From Elysia marginata (Eukaryota > Mollusca > Gastropoda > Plakobranchidae): a DNA stretch of 57,543 nucleotides. Each line of letters starts with the position of its first letter. Positions within the stretch are counted from its first letter, which is position 1. Positions 12,901 through 22,400 of the stretch are shown piece by piece. The position numbers were made by a program, and so were the translations under genes. The notes beneath the pieces were generated by a model. It searched no databases. It saw only the letters and a program-made list of their open reading frames with translations, and was not told the DNA's origin. The DNA is taken from positions 292,419 to 349,961 of the forward strand of contig BMAT01000221.1 in NCBI GenBank assembly GCA_019649035.1. The letters run 5' to 3'.

Positions 12901-15900
12901 CCAATTGCTCAAGCATACATGCCTCAAGATGGAGGTTTGTTTTAGTTTTGTAAACAAAGGAATAGACACACAGTTAATTGTGACGAATTTCTTTTTCAAG
13001 GAATCACATTTATTTTTAATCTCTGCCTAGCCTCAAAATCTTTATTTTCAGTTACTTTAAACCAACTAATCAGTAATATAGTTGAATTTTGAAAGTTTAT
13101 GGACTCTTGGAAGTAACTAAGTCTGTGTACTGTAGTCAAAATTTGCTGAAAAAACAACTGATGCAATTCTTTTTATGCATTATGAATAACAAAGTCATAA
13201 GCAATTGAGAAGTATTTCTACAGAATAAGACTAGTTGCCGAATTTTGCACTAAGGAGATATATACAGTGATGGAAAGCTTTTAAAGGCCCTTTTAGGAAG
13301 GAAAAAAAAGTTATTTTTGATAACCAGATTATGTCCTTCGTTATTGCGTGTGAAATTGGGAATCAGTAAGACATGTTATCAAGAAAGTAAAGGGAAGCAC
13401 ATAATTGTAGTTTTTGAAGTTTTCAAAGGATTTGAATAGCTCACTGACCAGTTTTATGTTTAGATTTATCATTTTCCTGCCATCATTATAATGATTTTCT
13501 GGCTGTATTTAAATTTTTAGACAAACACATAACAAACCTTTACTATAATTATATGCCAAGAAAATATGTTTTAATAAAACTTTGTCCCTTATTATGTTAC
13601 TTTGACATAGGAAATTGATCGTAAATGCTGTTTCAGTTATTTTGGAAACGAATATTTCTTTGGATATTTTGCTGTACATAAACCCATTTATCCTGAACTA
13701 GAACTTTTTTAAAATATGGCTCAATGATTTCTTTGTCCTGGTTTAAAGCTATTTGCCAAGCGGTGTTCTTGCATATGTATGTATGTACATCATATATTGC
13801 AGTGTCAGAAAGCACAGCAGCTTTTATTATGGCAGAGAGATTAGCCAAGCAGTCTCTGTCTGACAGCCATATTCAGTCTGCTATGCAAGACGCTCAGTTT
13901 AAACAGGAAATGCACAACACAAGGTCCACTCGACTTCCTGTTAACAAAGGTCAGGGTTTCAACATTTTATTTTTTTTTCCTTTGACTGTTATTGACTATG
14001 GGTCCCTAAATATTGACCCACCGTAGATAATCACTAAAATATAAATTTTTAACTTTCTGTTATCTTAGAGTATTGTTTCTTGCAATGTTTGAAATTTGTG
14101 ATCAAGCTCTTCACTGTTTGTTACATTTTAGAAAGCAGTAATGTAAAGTTTGCTTTTCCCATCTTACTTTTGTGCAGCCCTACATTAAGCAAATAAATAT
14201 ACATCCATATCTAAGAAAACGTAATTTCAATCTAAAAGACTTTATTTTCTGTTCAATTAAAAGTTTGTCAGATGTGCTATCTTTTTTTTATCAGTTTGAT
14301 TAAGAAGAAAATTAGTTTAATATAAAAAAAAGGTGATTGCTGTGATTAAAATTCACAAAAGTATGTAACCTGTAAGTTGAGGTATTTTTAAAGAGCGATC
14401 AAACCTTGATTATCTATGCATGCTTATTTTACTGATATTTGATGCAGCATTTGGTCCAATTTGAATTCACATATTTGATACCAGCTTGTCTTACCTTTTT
14501 GACCAAAGCTAAGAATCATATTTTACTAAAGAGTTCATGGGCAGTTATATTCCTGCAGTTAAAACACAAAATTGGGTATTTTATAGTTCATAGAGAGTAA
14601 CAAAACCTCTCTCCCATTTGCTTAGTTTTATAAAAAAAAGGAATCTTTTTTTTTTCTATATTTCCTCAGGGGCTCATTCAGCTCTATCAATAGAAGAACA
14701 GAATTTATTGGCATCTCTTGACAAATTGAATGAAAGATTGAGAGGTATGTTATTTAATTTGAAGACTCTGTACTTTCTTGATTTTGTGTGTAACCTGTTC
14801 TTAGCCTAGTCAAGTTGAAAACGGCGTTTTGTTTTATGATATAGAGTAGAAGCTAAATGTGTTCCTGTACATTGAGTTATGAATCCAATTATGTGTACCT
14901 TTTATAATAAAGAAGGATGGTTGCAGTCTGCAAATTTAATACTTTAGACCTTTTCTTTCAAACAGGTCAGAGCCAATTCAACTTTTATTTTACAGAAAAT
15001 CTTCTATTTTGGTGTTTATTATTAGTGGACATGCTTTACAAATTTCAAGAACTGGGTAAAACTGACAATCCATTTAAGAGATGCATGTACTCAGAAAAGC
15101 ATGAAGAATTTTCCAGACAATTTCAACTTTTTTATTTTAATCCAAGTTTGATTTTCCTGACATCATTGAAAACTTTTCAGACATGTAGAGGTTGCACCTT
15201 TTGGTTTTAAAAAGGACTGCCTTTTTTTTAAAAATCTTTCCACAAGATTTTTCAGTTGGTTACCAAGAAAACTAAGCCTGAAAAAAGCAGATATGTCTTG
15301 CAACCAGTCCAGATGAGTCAGATGTTCACCTTACAAGGCAATGAAATGACATTTTGAACGATGCATTTTTTAGCTTCCATATGTTCATTATTGCATAAAA
15401 TGAATCAAATTTTGTGGAGAGATATGAAAACTTTGTTTGATTCAAATTATAGAGAAAGACAGGAATTTATCTACTTATGAAAGTTATTTTGTCAAATTTA
15501 AATTTTTGGCATGTGATTCATTTGGACTGGTCACGAGTATTTAGTTCGTGCCTGCACCAGAATTAACACCTGGTAGAAAATGCAAACATCTGAGAAAGAA
15601 GCAGGAGAGCTGTACAAAACTTCTCCTGACAAATGTCTCGGAGTGGAAAAAGGTGCTGTGAGATAGGAATGTCAGTGAGTTTTATAGTAATATAGGGCCT
15701 ACATGTGACAACTCTGTCTATTCCAGCAGCAGATACACATTACACAGGGACCGTCCAATATCACCAGCCTTATCAAGCACATGTAAGTATGATTTTATTA
15801 TTATGCTGATGAAATGCAAATCAAACTTCTTTTTCTGGTGAGCCAGCACTAATTCATGGATTCCAATCTTGTTTGTTACTGAAATTTGTCAGCCTTGACT

Positions 15901-17797
15901 GTTTTAACAAATTAATGAAGGTTGAGTTGACAGCAGCTAAAAAATCATATATCTAAAAAAAGCAAATATTTTATATAGGTCTTGAGTCAAAGGCGTTTTC
16001 TCCTATTATTCTTTACATTCAAGTTAGGTGCAAAGGCTTGATAAGATTAAAACCCTGTCACTCCAACTCTGCATCCCAGTGTCTCATCATTTTCAATATG
16101 ACATAATAATATATCATCGTACTCACTGAAAAAGCTAAGATGAAAATTTTTAAGACAATTTAGAGATCCGAAAAAATTCCAATTACAGAAGTCTTGTGAG
16201 GTGATTTTTAACTTTCACAATTAGATAATAAAGTGTGCTTGGCATTATTTCATTTGCATTTTTTTTTGCTTTATTTTGATTTTCCAAGACTGCAGTCATC
16301 AGTTCATAAGGTGTTGACAACATATAAACTAAGCCACAGATAATTTTAAAAATACTTCTGATCTATGAAGATAAACTTTTTTGTTCATTCAATATCAAAT
16401 TTTGACTTTTGTTTGATTCAAGCTTTTCAATTTTGTGACTTAAAAATTGAGATGGTTTCATATATAGGAGTGTTGCGTATTACAGACCATTATGGAAGAT
16501 AAATAAATTTAATTAAGATAAAAACAGTTCTGGAGCTTAAACAACTGAAGTCCACAATAAAGTCCACACCATTGTCTTAAATGCAGCTACAAATTTTGCC
16601 TTTTTCAATGCATACAACTATCAATTTACCTGAGGTAATGTTTTTATTTTTTCCTTCATCCTGACCAAGAGGTTTTCTTGACATAACAGACAATGTAAGC
16701 TACTTTCATTTAATGTTTTTATTGTCAGTACAAACTCAGTCTTTGCATGTGTGGACATACTTCAAGTGTACACAAGTTAACAATGGTTTTCATGTTTACA
16801 TCTACGTTAATTTATGTAGGTAATGCCATCCCATAAAAATTTTTCACAGAGCGTAACAACTGATGACCAATAAACCTGTGTTGTTTTCTATGGATGTCTG
16901 TGATGATATCAGCACCTTTGTGCTTGGTGTTGTTCATTAATGGGCCCACTAATCTGTAACACCTGACCTTTCACGGCAGTTTTAAGTTTCATTGATACTC
17001 CCTTCACTAGTTAAAAGTATTTTTTTTACTTTTAAAGGGGTCAATAGTGTTTAATGAAAAAACTGAAAGCTTTTTTCCCCAATTTTTTTGCTATTGCATG
17101 CAATACTAAGTTTGCTTTTGTGCACATAGATGTTGAAAAGAATTGCAAGGCTTTTTAACAATGTTGCACCCTCACAGATCATAGAAAAGTTTTGCACTGT
17201 CAGTTACTTTTTCAAGTCAAATGAAAATTTTTACGACTTAAGTTGATAATCTGTTCTTTTAAAACATACAGCGTTTAAACAAAGCGCATAAGTATTAGAG
17301 ATAGAAAAGTCGAGATAAATTTTTTTGCTACATTTTTTGCAAATGATTTATAATGTTGTCTATGTAATAAAGAAAGAATTTTGCAAATTGGCCTCAAAGG
17401 CCATTTGTTTGAAAAAATTTCCACTTTTTAAAAAATTAATACATTTATGTATATTAATATGTTGAGTGGACAAAAAAGAATTTTGCTCAATTACAGATAA
17501 CTTTCAATAGCAAGCTGAGAAAAAAATTCTACCAAACCTGGCTCATTGCCAGAAGTGAATGTCTTAAAAACTTACAAGTACCATGCATCCAGGAAAGCAT
17601 ATGGGGTTTTAAAATCATTGAAGTAATAATTCTTTCCTCTCATGCCCTTTTCTTTTTATTTAAACTAGCTTCCTGGATTTCGAGGTGTCACAGAAAACAG
17701 AAGAAATCATACGCTACCCTCACCTCGCAGTCTCACTCAGGCCCAACAGAGAGCCCAGTCAGCCAGAATTCGTCAACAAACTCGTCAGTATAGATGA
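3915..17797 (+). CDS. CEP126: CEP126 homologue, centrosomal/ciliary-base protein (11 coding exons)
   Basis: Coding exons: 3915-3946, 5748-5855, 6214-8599, 9929-10046, 10423-11460, 12090-12225, 12735-12934, 13803-13949, 14670-14744, 15727-15782, 17669-17797. All phases join, giving 1474 aa. CEP126 in vertebrates sits at the centrosome, spindle and ciliary base and is needed for microtubule organisation and cilium formation. Family landmarks seen: basic N-terminal helix ending ATEKYQRSHIP (human VTEKFQRAHVP) then LEDALRLI (human LEEALKQI); SLRDFDNAV; KGILK (806-810) followed by RDSLEL and KKKSVRFAED (844-853), where human has KGILK, RDSIEL and KKLRWFDE; and a C-terminal block FIMAERLAK plus LSIEEQNLLASLDKLNERL (human LSAEEQKILESLNDLSERL). 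The middle is low complexity and rich in S, T and Q. The protein is about 350 aa longer than the human one, mostly in exon 3. The exon 1 assignment is the least certain part. The gene is convergent with CEP162. Confidence 0.9.
4728..4746. repeat. (ATA)n microsatellite
   Basis: Uninterrupted AAT/ATA triplets inside CEP126 intron 1, with a second imperfect run just after. Confidence 0.8.
4919..4943. repeat. (ATC)n microsatellite
   Basis: ATC triplet run with one ATT variant, inside CEP126 intron 1. Confidence 0.8.
5748..5855 (+). CDS. CEP126: CEP126 coding exon 2
   Basis: Residues 11 (split) to 46 plus two bases; includes HYRALEDQKNFVTT and AKKLSLETNKRRR, the basic helical N-terminus. The first base completes a Ser codon from exon 1. 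The in-frame sequence upstream meets a stop (5713) without any Met, so this is an internal exon. Donor AG|GTAATA. Confidence 0.8.
6214..8599 (+). CDS. CEP126: CEP126 coding exon 3 (large exon)
   Basis: Residues 47-842. Begins with a basic helix (AQKRKIEALREEKRRHEILS), then the family landmark ATEKYQRSHIP, a Q-rich coiled stretch near 6640-6720, long Ser/Thr-rich low complexity, a second Q-rich stretch near 8050-8210, and near the end KGILK (8489-8503) and RDSLEL. Acceptor AACAG|A, donor AAG|GTATTT. The open frame continues into both flanking introns by chance; the splice sites were preferred because the neighbours then join in phase with family similarity. Confidence 0.92.
8700..9870 (+). repeat. 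dispersed repeat cluster in CEP126 intron 3
   Basis: The motif CCAGGGTGAATGAGT and variants recur near 8731, 9388 and 9619. It appears inverted near 8949 and 9578, where ACTCATTCACCTTGG faces CCAGGGTGAATGAGT across about 40 bases. A second shared motif (gacctttaaatgg / ccattaaaggtc) accompanies several copies. This looks like several decayed copies of one short element in both orientations. Confidence 0.55.
9929..10046 (+). CDS. CEP126: CEP126 coding exon 4 (RVxF motif)
   Basis: Residues 843-881 plus one base. It opens with GKKKSVRFAEDTTKE, aligned to human KKLRWFDE. K-S-V-R-F at 846-850 fits the PP1-docking RVxF consensus. Acceptor TTTTAG|GGA, donor A|GTGAGT. Confidence 0.9.
10423..11460 (+). 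CDS. CEP126: CEP126 coding exon 5
   Basis: Residues 882 (split) to 1227 plus one base. Low-complexity basic start (SRPASARV), Ser/Thr/Ala-rich linker, then a conserved-looking acidic and aromatic block DEEITWLWDKVRNCLNKED near 11281-11337. Acceptor CTTTAG|AA, donor G|GTTAGT. Confidence 0.88.
12090..12225 (+). CDS. CEP126: CEP126 coding exon 6
   Basis: Residues 1228-1272 plus two bases. Encodes GFGMNASSGANGLRVGTGFF and ends with QQQGSYLRR across the junction. Acceptor TTTAG|GT, donor AG|GTATGA. Supported by phase with both neighbours. Confidence 0.82.
12735..12934 (+). CDS. CEP126: CEP126 coding exon 7
   Basis: Residues 1273-1339 plus one base; begins RYGLLKQRRVSSATG. The basic LLKQRR may correspond to the human PLWKRG...RRKR basic region. 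Acceptor ATGCAG|A, donor G|GTTTGT. Confidence 0.83.
13803..13949 (+). CDS. CEP126: CEP126 coding exon 8
   Basis: Residues 1340-1388 plus one base. FIMAERLAKQSLSDSHI aligns with human FLMAENLVKASVPEDEI, and RLPVNK with NLPLNK, making this one of the strongest family matches. Acceptor TTGCAG|TG, donor G|GTCAGG. Confidence 0.93.
14670..14744 (+). CDS. CEP126: CEP126 coding exon 9
   Basis: Residues 1389-1413 plus one base. SIEEQNLLASLDKLNERLR aligns with human SAEEQKILESLNDLSERLH. Acceptor CCTCAG|GG, donor G|GTATGT. Confidence 0.94.
15727..15782 (+). CDS. CEP126: CEP126 coding exon 10
   Basis: Residues 1414-1432; ADTHYTGTVQYHQPYQAH. Acceptor ATTCCAG|CA, consensus donor CAT|GTAAGT. A small exon accepted because both junctions keep frame; an alternative acceptor three bases downstream (CAGCAG) would drop one residue. 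Confidence 0.8.
17669..17797 (+). CDS. CEP126: CEP126 coding exon 11 (stop)
   Basis: Residues 1433-1474 and stop TGA at 17795-17797. Basic, glutamine-rich tail (LPSPRSLTQAQQRAQSARIR) ending RQQTRQYR. Acceptor AACTAG|CTT. Confidence 0.85.
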   Translation, partial: LPGFRGVTENRRNHTLPSPRSLTQAQQRAQSARIRQQTRQYR

Positions 17798-18225
17798 AGT
17801 TTGAGACCCACAAGCAGGTGCATCTGTGATATTAAGTTAATGTTTGTAAAAAAATATGAAGCTAATTTCCTCAGTCTCTTTCGTATATGGCATGGAGTGA
17901 GGAATTGTATGGCTTTACTTTTGTATAAGTTATTAATTGTGTTAATATGTTTTTTTGACAGTTCAAGACTTTTTTTGTGGATCAAATCAAATTTTTTTTG
18001 GCAGAATGTGCATTTTAGAAAATAATGTACTTAAGATTAAGCATGTCACGGCAATCTGTGATAGCTTTTCTGTGTTTTGTAAAAATGTTAATATCTGTTT
18101 ATTGCTCCAAAATCTCTCCACATTGCGATTTATTTATCTCCCAAAACTACTTTAGTGCCTTGAGGACATAATTTTTATTTCTCAATATTAATAAAAACGA
18201 AAAACATTGTTTTCCTCAATAAATT
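17798..18225 (+). other. CEP126 3' UTR with candidate poly(A) signals
   Basis: Directly follows the stop. AATAAA occurs at 18190-18195 and 18218-18223, the first close candidates; further AATAAA copies near 19937 and 20085 could serve longer transcripts. The true 3' end cannot be fixed from sequence. Confidence 0.45.
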
Positions 18226-18479
18226 CAAACTTTGATGGAGCTTTTACACCATGTTATTATCAGAATGTCTTACTCTTGAGTGAAGGTCACACTGAACTTT
18301 CTTTCATGTATTTTTTTTCTTTTCCATTTTAAACCAAATTATAAAACAGAAATATTCTCATTTATATGCTCATTTTTTCAGAAAAATCATAAGTTCACCT
18401 CAAGTTAACAACTACATCTTTTCTTGCAGAATTTTATAAAGTCTGTGAAAAAATCCATCTATAAACCTGAATCAAAATA

Positions 18480-18934
18480 CAGTGGAAACCTTAAAACTCA
18501 AATCTCTTGCGAATAAGGAAACTTCAAATAAAGAGGATTTAAATTATTCTTGAAAGATCCGGTTTATTTATTTAACCACTTCTCAATTCTCTTGCAACTT
18601 CCTCTCTTACCCCAAACTTGTGAAAATGCAAAAATAAACTTATTCCATGGTTCTTAGACACCTCTGTTTAGGTTCCATGATGGTAACTTTGCGCAGTGGG
18701 TCTTTATCATAAAACTTTGATGCTTTGAAGGAACAAAACTGCGAGGGATCAGACCGAAAACTTTCTGCAGGCCTCAATATAAACTTAGAATGAAGAGAAT
18801 TAACTTTATCAACTACAAATTATTAGTTCAAATTTAACGGAGCCAATAAGTAAAAAAAAGATTCTTTACATGTAGAAAACTTTGAATTATGAGAAATTTG
18901 GATTATCAGACTTTGACTTAGGAGGTTTCCACTG
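18480..18934. mobile_element. non-autonomous TIR element (MITE-like), TA target site
   Basis: Perfect 12-bp terminal inverted repeats: CAGTGGAAACCT at 18480-18491 and AGGTTTCCACTG at 18923-18934, each flanked by TA (18478-18479 and 18935-18936). The 455-bp interior has no transposase frame. TA target duplication and a CAGT start are typical of non-autonomous Tc1/mariner/pogo-type elements. Confidence 0.8.
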
Positions 18935-19964
18935 TACTTGCACAGGTCATGTCTAAATTTAACAGTCTATAACTTTTTAGCGCATACATAATTTATTTAG
19001 AACTATTATTTACAACACATAAGCTTTATATCCAGGGTTGGTTTTATTTATTATTGATGCCAATGGGCTTAATACATTTATGAATCAATAAACATGCTTT
19101 TAGCTGTGAAGGGACAAGACTTAGTAAAGTTATCTTGCTGAGGGTTGCAACTTTAAAGGTTGTTGAGTTTCCTGTCTTCATTTGCCTTAAAAAGACAGCA
19201 GGAGATAAAGGATCATCACAAATACATTTGTACGCAATTCTTTGTAAACATTTCACAATTTCTTATGAGAACTACATCCTAAAAACCTGCCTGTATCTTT
19301 TTCTTGTTTAGTTCTTCACTATTTTATCATGTTTGAATATGAATGTTTAAAATATTGGTAACAAATTACAACTAATTTGTTACCAACTAAGCTTACAGAC
19401 AACAATTCACTCATCAAATGATAAATTTGGTGTTTGGTGTTTACTGAAGGCGTTGTAAATGCATTGTGTTTTGTCAAATTTTCTTTAAATAACTTGAATT
19501 GGTGCTCAGTGTCTAATATTGAAAGCGGTCTTGTGGTTATAAAGGCTATGGTAGAAGTACTTTTTAACAGTTTTCAACCAATGTTATTTCTTGTTTGTTT
19601 TTCTTAATATTTTTTATAGTAGGACCACCTTGGCATTATCGACATCTTCTAAGTTTATCATCTTCATAACTTTTTGTACTATTTTCTTTTTTTTTTTTAT
19701 AAAAATGATTTTTGCTTTAGATATATTCATTTGTTTCTTATCTAACACACATAGTTAAACTATTTTCTGTAGATCTAGCAAATATGTGTGGCAACCAAGG
19801 AAAATCAGGCGCAATTCAAAATTTTGACATGTTAAATTGCCAACATTTTCTGAAACTGTATTCTATGCACTTGAAGAGGTTGAAAAAATTATAACTCTAT
19901 GCTGATCTGTACCTTGAGTTATTTTACTTTGAAGACAATAAAAATGGTTTTATATAGAGCAAAG

Positions 19965-20092
19965 TATTATGTATATTTGAAGGGCTGTAACAACTTAGAA
20001 TTACTCTGACCAACTTGTGCCTGATTAACTGTGCTTGCCTCAGAAATGAAAAATCTCTTTAAATGTAAAAGCTGAATTAAATAAATAAATGG
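19965..20092. repeat. 128-bp direct repeat, copy 1 (probable allele without insertion)
   Basis: Nearly identical to 20247-20374, with three mismatches seen in 128 bases. Both copies begin TATTATGTATATTTG and end AAATAAATAAATGG. Confidence 0.9.
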
Positions 20093-20105
20093 NNNNNNNN
20101 NNNNN
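20093..20105. other. assembly gap (13 N)
   Basis: Run of N between copy 1 of the 128-bp repeat and a transposon-like end. Confidence 1.
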
Positions 20106-20246
20106 TATTGACAGTCATTTACGGATTTTTTTCCCGATTAGGCGGGCAAAATTTCCCAATTTCACGATGACTTTAGATAGAAAAATATCCGTTCCCTGGG
20201 ATTTTTCCCGATTTCACAGAAATTCCCGATTTCGCGGGTCCGACTG
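20106..20246. mobile_element. 3' part of a CAGT-ended transposon
   Basis: Contains repeated TTTCCCGATTTC-like motifs and ends GGTCCGACTG followed by TA, i.e. a CAGTCGGACC terminus read inverted, next to the TA that opens copy 2 of the 128-bp repeat. The 5' end is missing in the gap. Confidence 0.6.
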
Positions 20247-20374
20247 TATTATGTATATTTGAAGGGCTGTAACAACTTAGAATTACTCTAACCAACTTGT
20301 GCCTGATTCACTGTGCTTGCCTCAGAAATGATAAATCTCTTTAAATGTAAAAGCTGAATTAAATAAATAAATGG
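20247..20374. repeat. 128-bp direct repeat, copy 2
   Basis: Second copy of 19965-20092. Located immediately after the transposon end, so that TA is the shared target base pair. Confidence 0.9.
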
Positions 20375-21790
20375 CTCTGATACCACTAGTAACAAAACTT
20401 TTTGTTTGAATAAAACTGTTCTCAACTTTTACTCTCAAAATATATTCTCTGGAAGGAATATACTTTAGAAGATTAATTCTATTAATTGTAACCGTGCGAA
20501 ATATAGTTTTGTTAAGCGCAATAGCTTACATTGAAAATATAACAAGTAATAGTATTGAAATCTGACCAATAAAAAATAACTTCATGAGTTTAGTGTGAGT
20601 TTTTGATCTAATGTCATTTAAGAATGTTATAATTGTCTGTTGCTAAAATTATTACTACTTCTGGTTACAACGAAGCTATCATTCCCAATGTCTTCTTATT
20701 AAAACCATTCAAAAGAAGCCTCAAATGATTGTTGTTTGTAATAGAATCTCTAGGTTAGTATTGATCTAGACAGATACTGCTGGAGTAAAGACCAAGTCAC
20801 TGAAAGGTACATAATTATCATAGTCTCTATTTTTGCATTGAATCTTGAGTGAGTCTGCCCACTCATCCTCTACATCTGTTTATTTGTTTAAATGGACAAT
20901 AGGCCCTCTGAGTTTTGTGGTCTTGATCTAAACTCAACGAACTGCTAAAAGCTGTGCTCAAGTCAAAGTCTAAGTCATCTGTATGCCCCCGAAAACATCA
21001 GCATGCAGTGCAGGAAAAAATCTTAAAGTGATAGCTTGCTTTGAAAAATAACAAAAAAATTGACTGTTTTGATTTGCATATTTTTGCAGCTTAAGGTTGA
21101 ATAACACCTGCAGTGCATACAGCACCTAAAGAAATTGATTGACATGAAATAGCAGGAATAGTATGAAAACCAACAAAAAAATATGAAAAAATTTCCATAG
21201 ATCTTTAATACAGTAATTACAGAATGTACATAAAATTTAAAGCAAATAAAATCAAATAAAATATGTCATTTTCATACTGAAAAGAGAAAGAAATCATCAA
21301 AGATACATCACTTTAGTTTATAGTAGCTGCATTGTGATTAAATGGAAGAGAGTGATATATAAATATTTGGCACTGTGGTGTATAAAATGCAGACATCTAA
21401 CAGCTATAAACTTTCACACTTAAAACATTCATCAAAGTCATTGAACTTTTAGCATGTTAAGGAAAATCTGTCCTATTTTACACAGTATGAATTCTCATTC
21501 ATCTAAGAATAAATGGAGAAAATTGACTCTTTAAAGTGAAAAGAAAATGGTAAACACCTTTTTTGCAATTTTAATTGATGGATCTTTTAAATTCTAAATT
21601 CATTATCTAAAGATTCCAGACATTTAAATTGGAATTATCAATATAATGTATGAGTACCTGTATTTTTCAAGTTTGCTGCAAAAAAAAAAATTAAAGTGTG
21701 AGTTTTAATTGTTAACTTGTCAATAGTTAAGAGGCACTTTGATGGGCGTTTTTTGGGGGGGTTTGGAAAATCAATTTCGAACAAATTAAG

Positions 21791-21960
21791 TACAGTGAAA
21801 TCCACTTAAAGTCAACACCTTTAAGGGAAACTCTTGCTTAAAGTCAACTCTGTTTTGCAGTCCCATTTTGTATTTCTTTATACTTTTGTAAGGGTCAAAG
21901 TCAACTCTTGCTTAAAGTCAACACATTTTTTCGGTCCCGAGGTGTTGACTTTATCATGAC
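21791..21960. repeat. short CAGT-ended inverted-repeat element
   Basis: Starts TACAGTGAAATCCACTTAAA. AAAGTCAACACCT near 21819-21831 faces AGGTGTTGACTTT near 21940-21952. Internal direct repeats of CTTGCTTAAAGTCAAC near 21832 and 21906. Looks like a decayed MITE of the family found elsewhere in the window. Confidence 0.55.
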
Positions 21961-22183
21961 TTGGAAAAAACATTTACAATCATGGCTCTGCAAACATCAC
22001 TACGATCCGACATCCTCAATTAACTCTCCCACTGCCTGATTACATTGCCTATAAATTAAACTTCACAAACTAAGGTAAACTTTCTTTCTCAATTTGACAC
22101 TTATTAAGAGTCTAACCACTTCATTTTTGAACTCCACTTTCAAGACTATACACCTCTATGTTCACACCATTGACATTTTTCCA

Positions 22184-22189
22184 TTTATT
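22184..22189 (-). promoter_or_regulatory. candidate CEP162 poly(A) signal
   Basis: AATAAA on the minus strand, about 113 bases downstream of the CEP162 stop codon. Nearest canonical hexamer; the actual cleavage site is not known. Confidence 0.45.
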
Positions 22190-22301
22190 ACTTACACCTG
22201 TTATTTTCTTCCAAATTTATGAAGGTTATTTTGTAATGATAACATTGAAATTAATTTTTTTTTAAAATAAGAAAATGAGTAAAAAGTCTTATAACTTTTG
22301 A

Positions 22302-22400
22302 TCAGCTAAATACAGGACCTATGGGAAGCGTAATGCCTTGTCTTTGTAAAGTCTTCAGCACTTCAAGAATGGAGTCCAGCTCTGCACGAAATGATTGCAG
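22302..22400 (-). CDS. CEP162: CEP162 coding exon 33 (stop)
   Basis: Residues 1403-1434 and stop TGA at 22304-22302. LDSILEVLKTLQRQG aligns with human LDSILDVLRELHRQG. Acceptor TCCTCAG|CTG. Confidence 0.96.
   Translation of the reverse strand: MQSFRAELDSILEVLKTLQRQGITLPIGPVFS

Larger units (their letters stand above)
18935..22301. other. intergenic region between convergent genes
   Basis: No coding exon is recognised; open frames are short. It contains the duplicated segments flanking the 13-base gap, a transposon end, another CAGT-ended element (21791-21960), poly-A/T tracts and the CEP162 3' UTR at its right edge. Confidence 0.55.
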
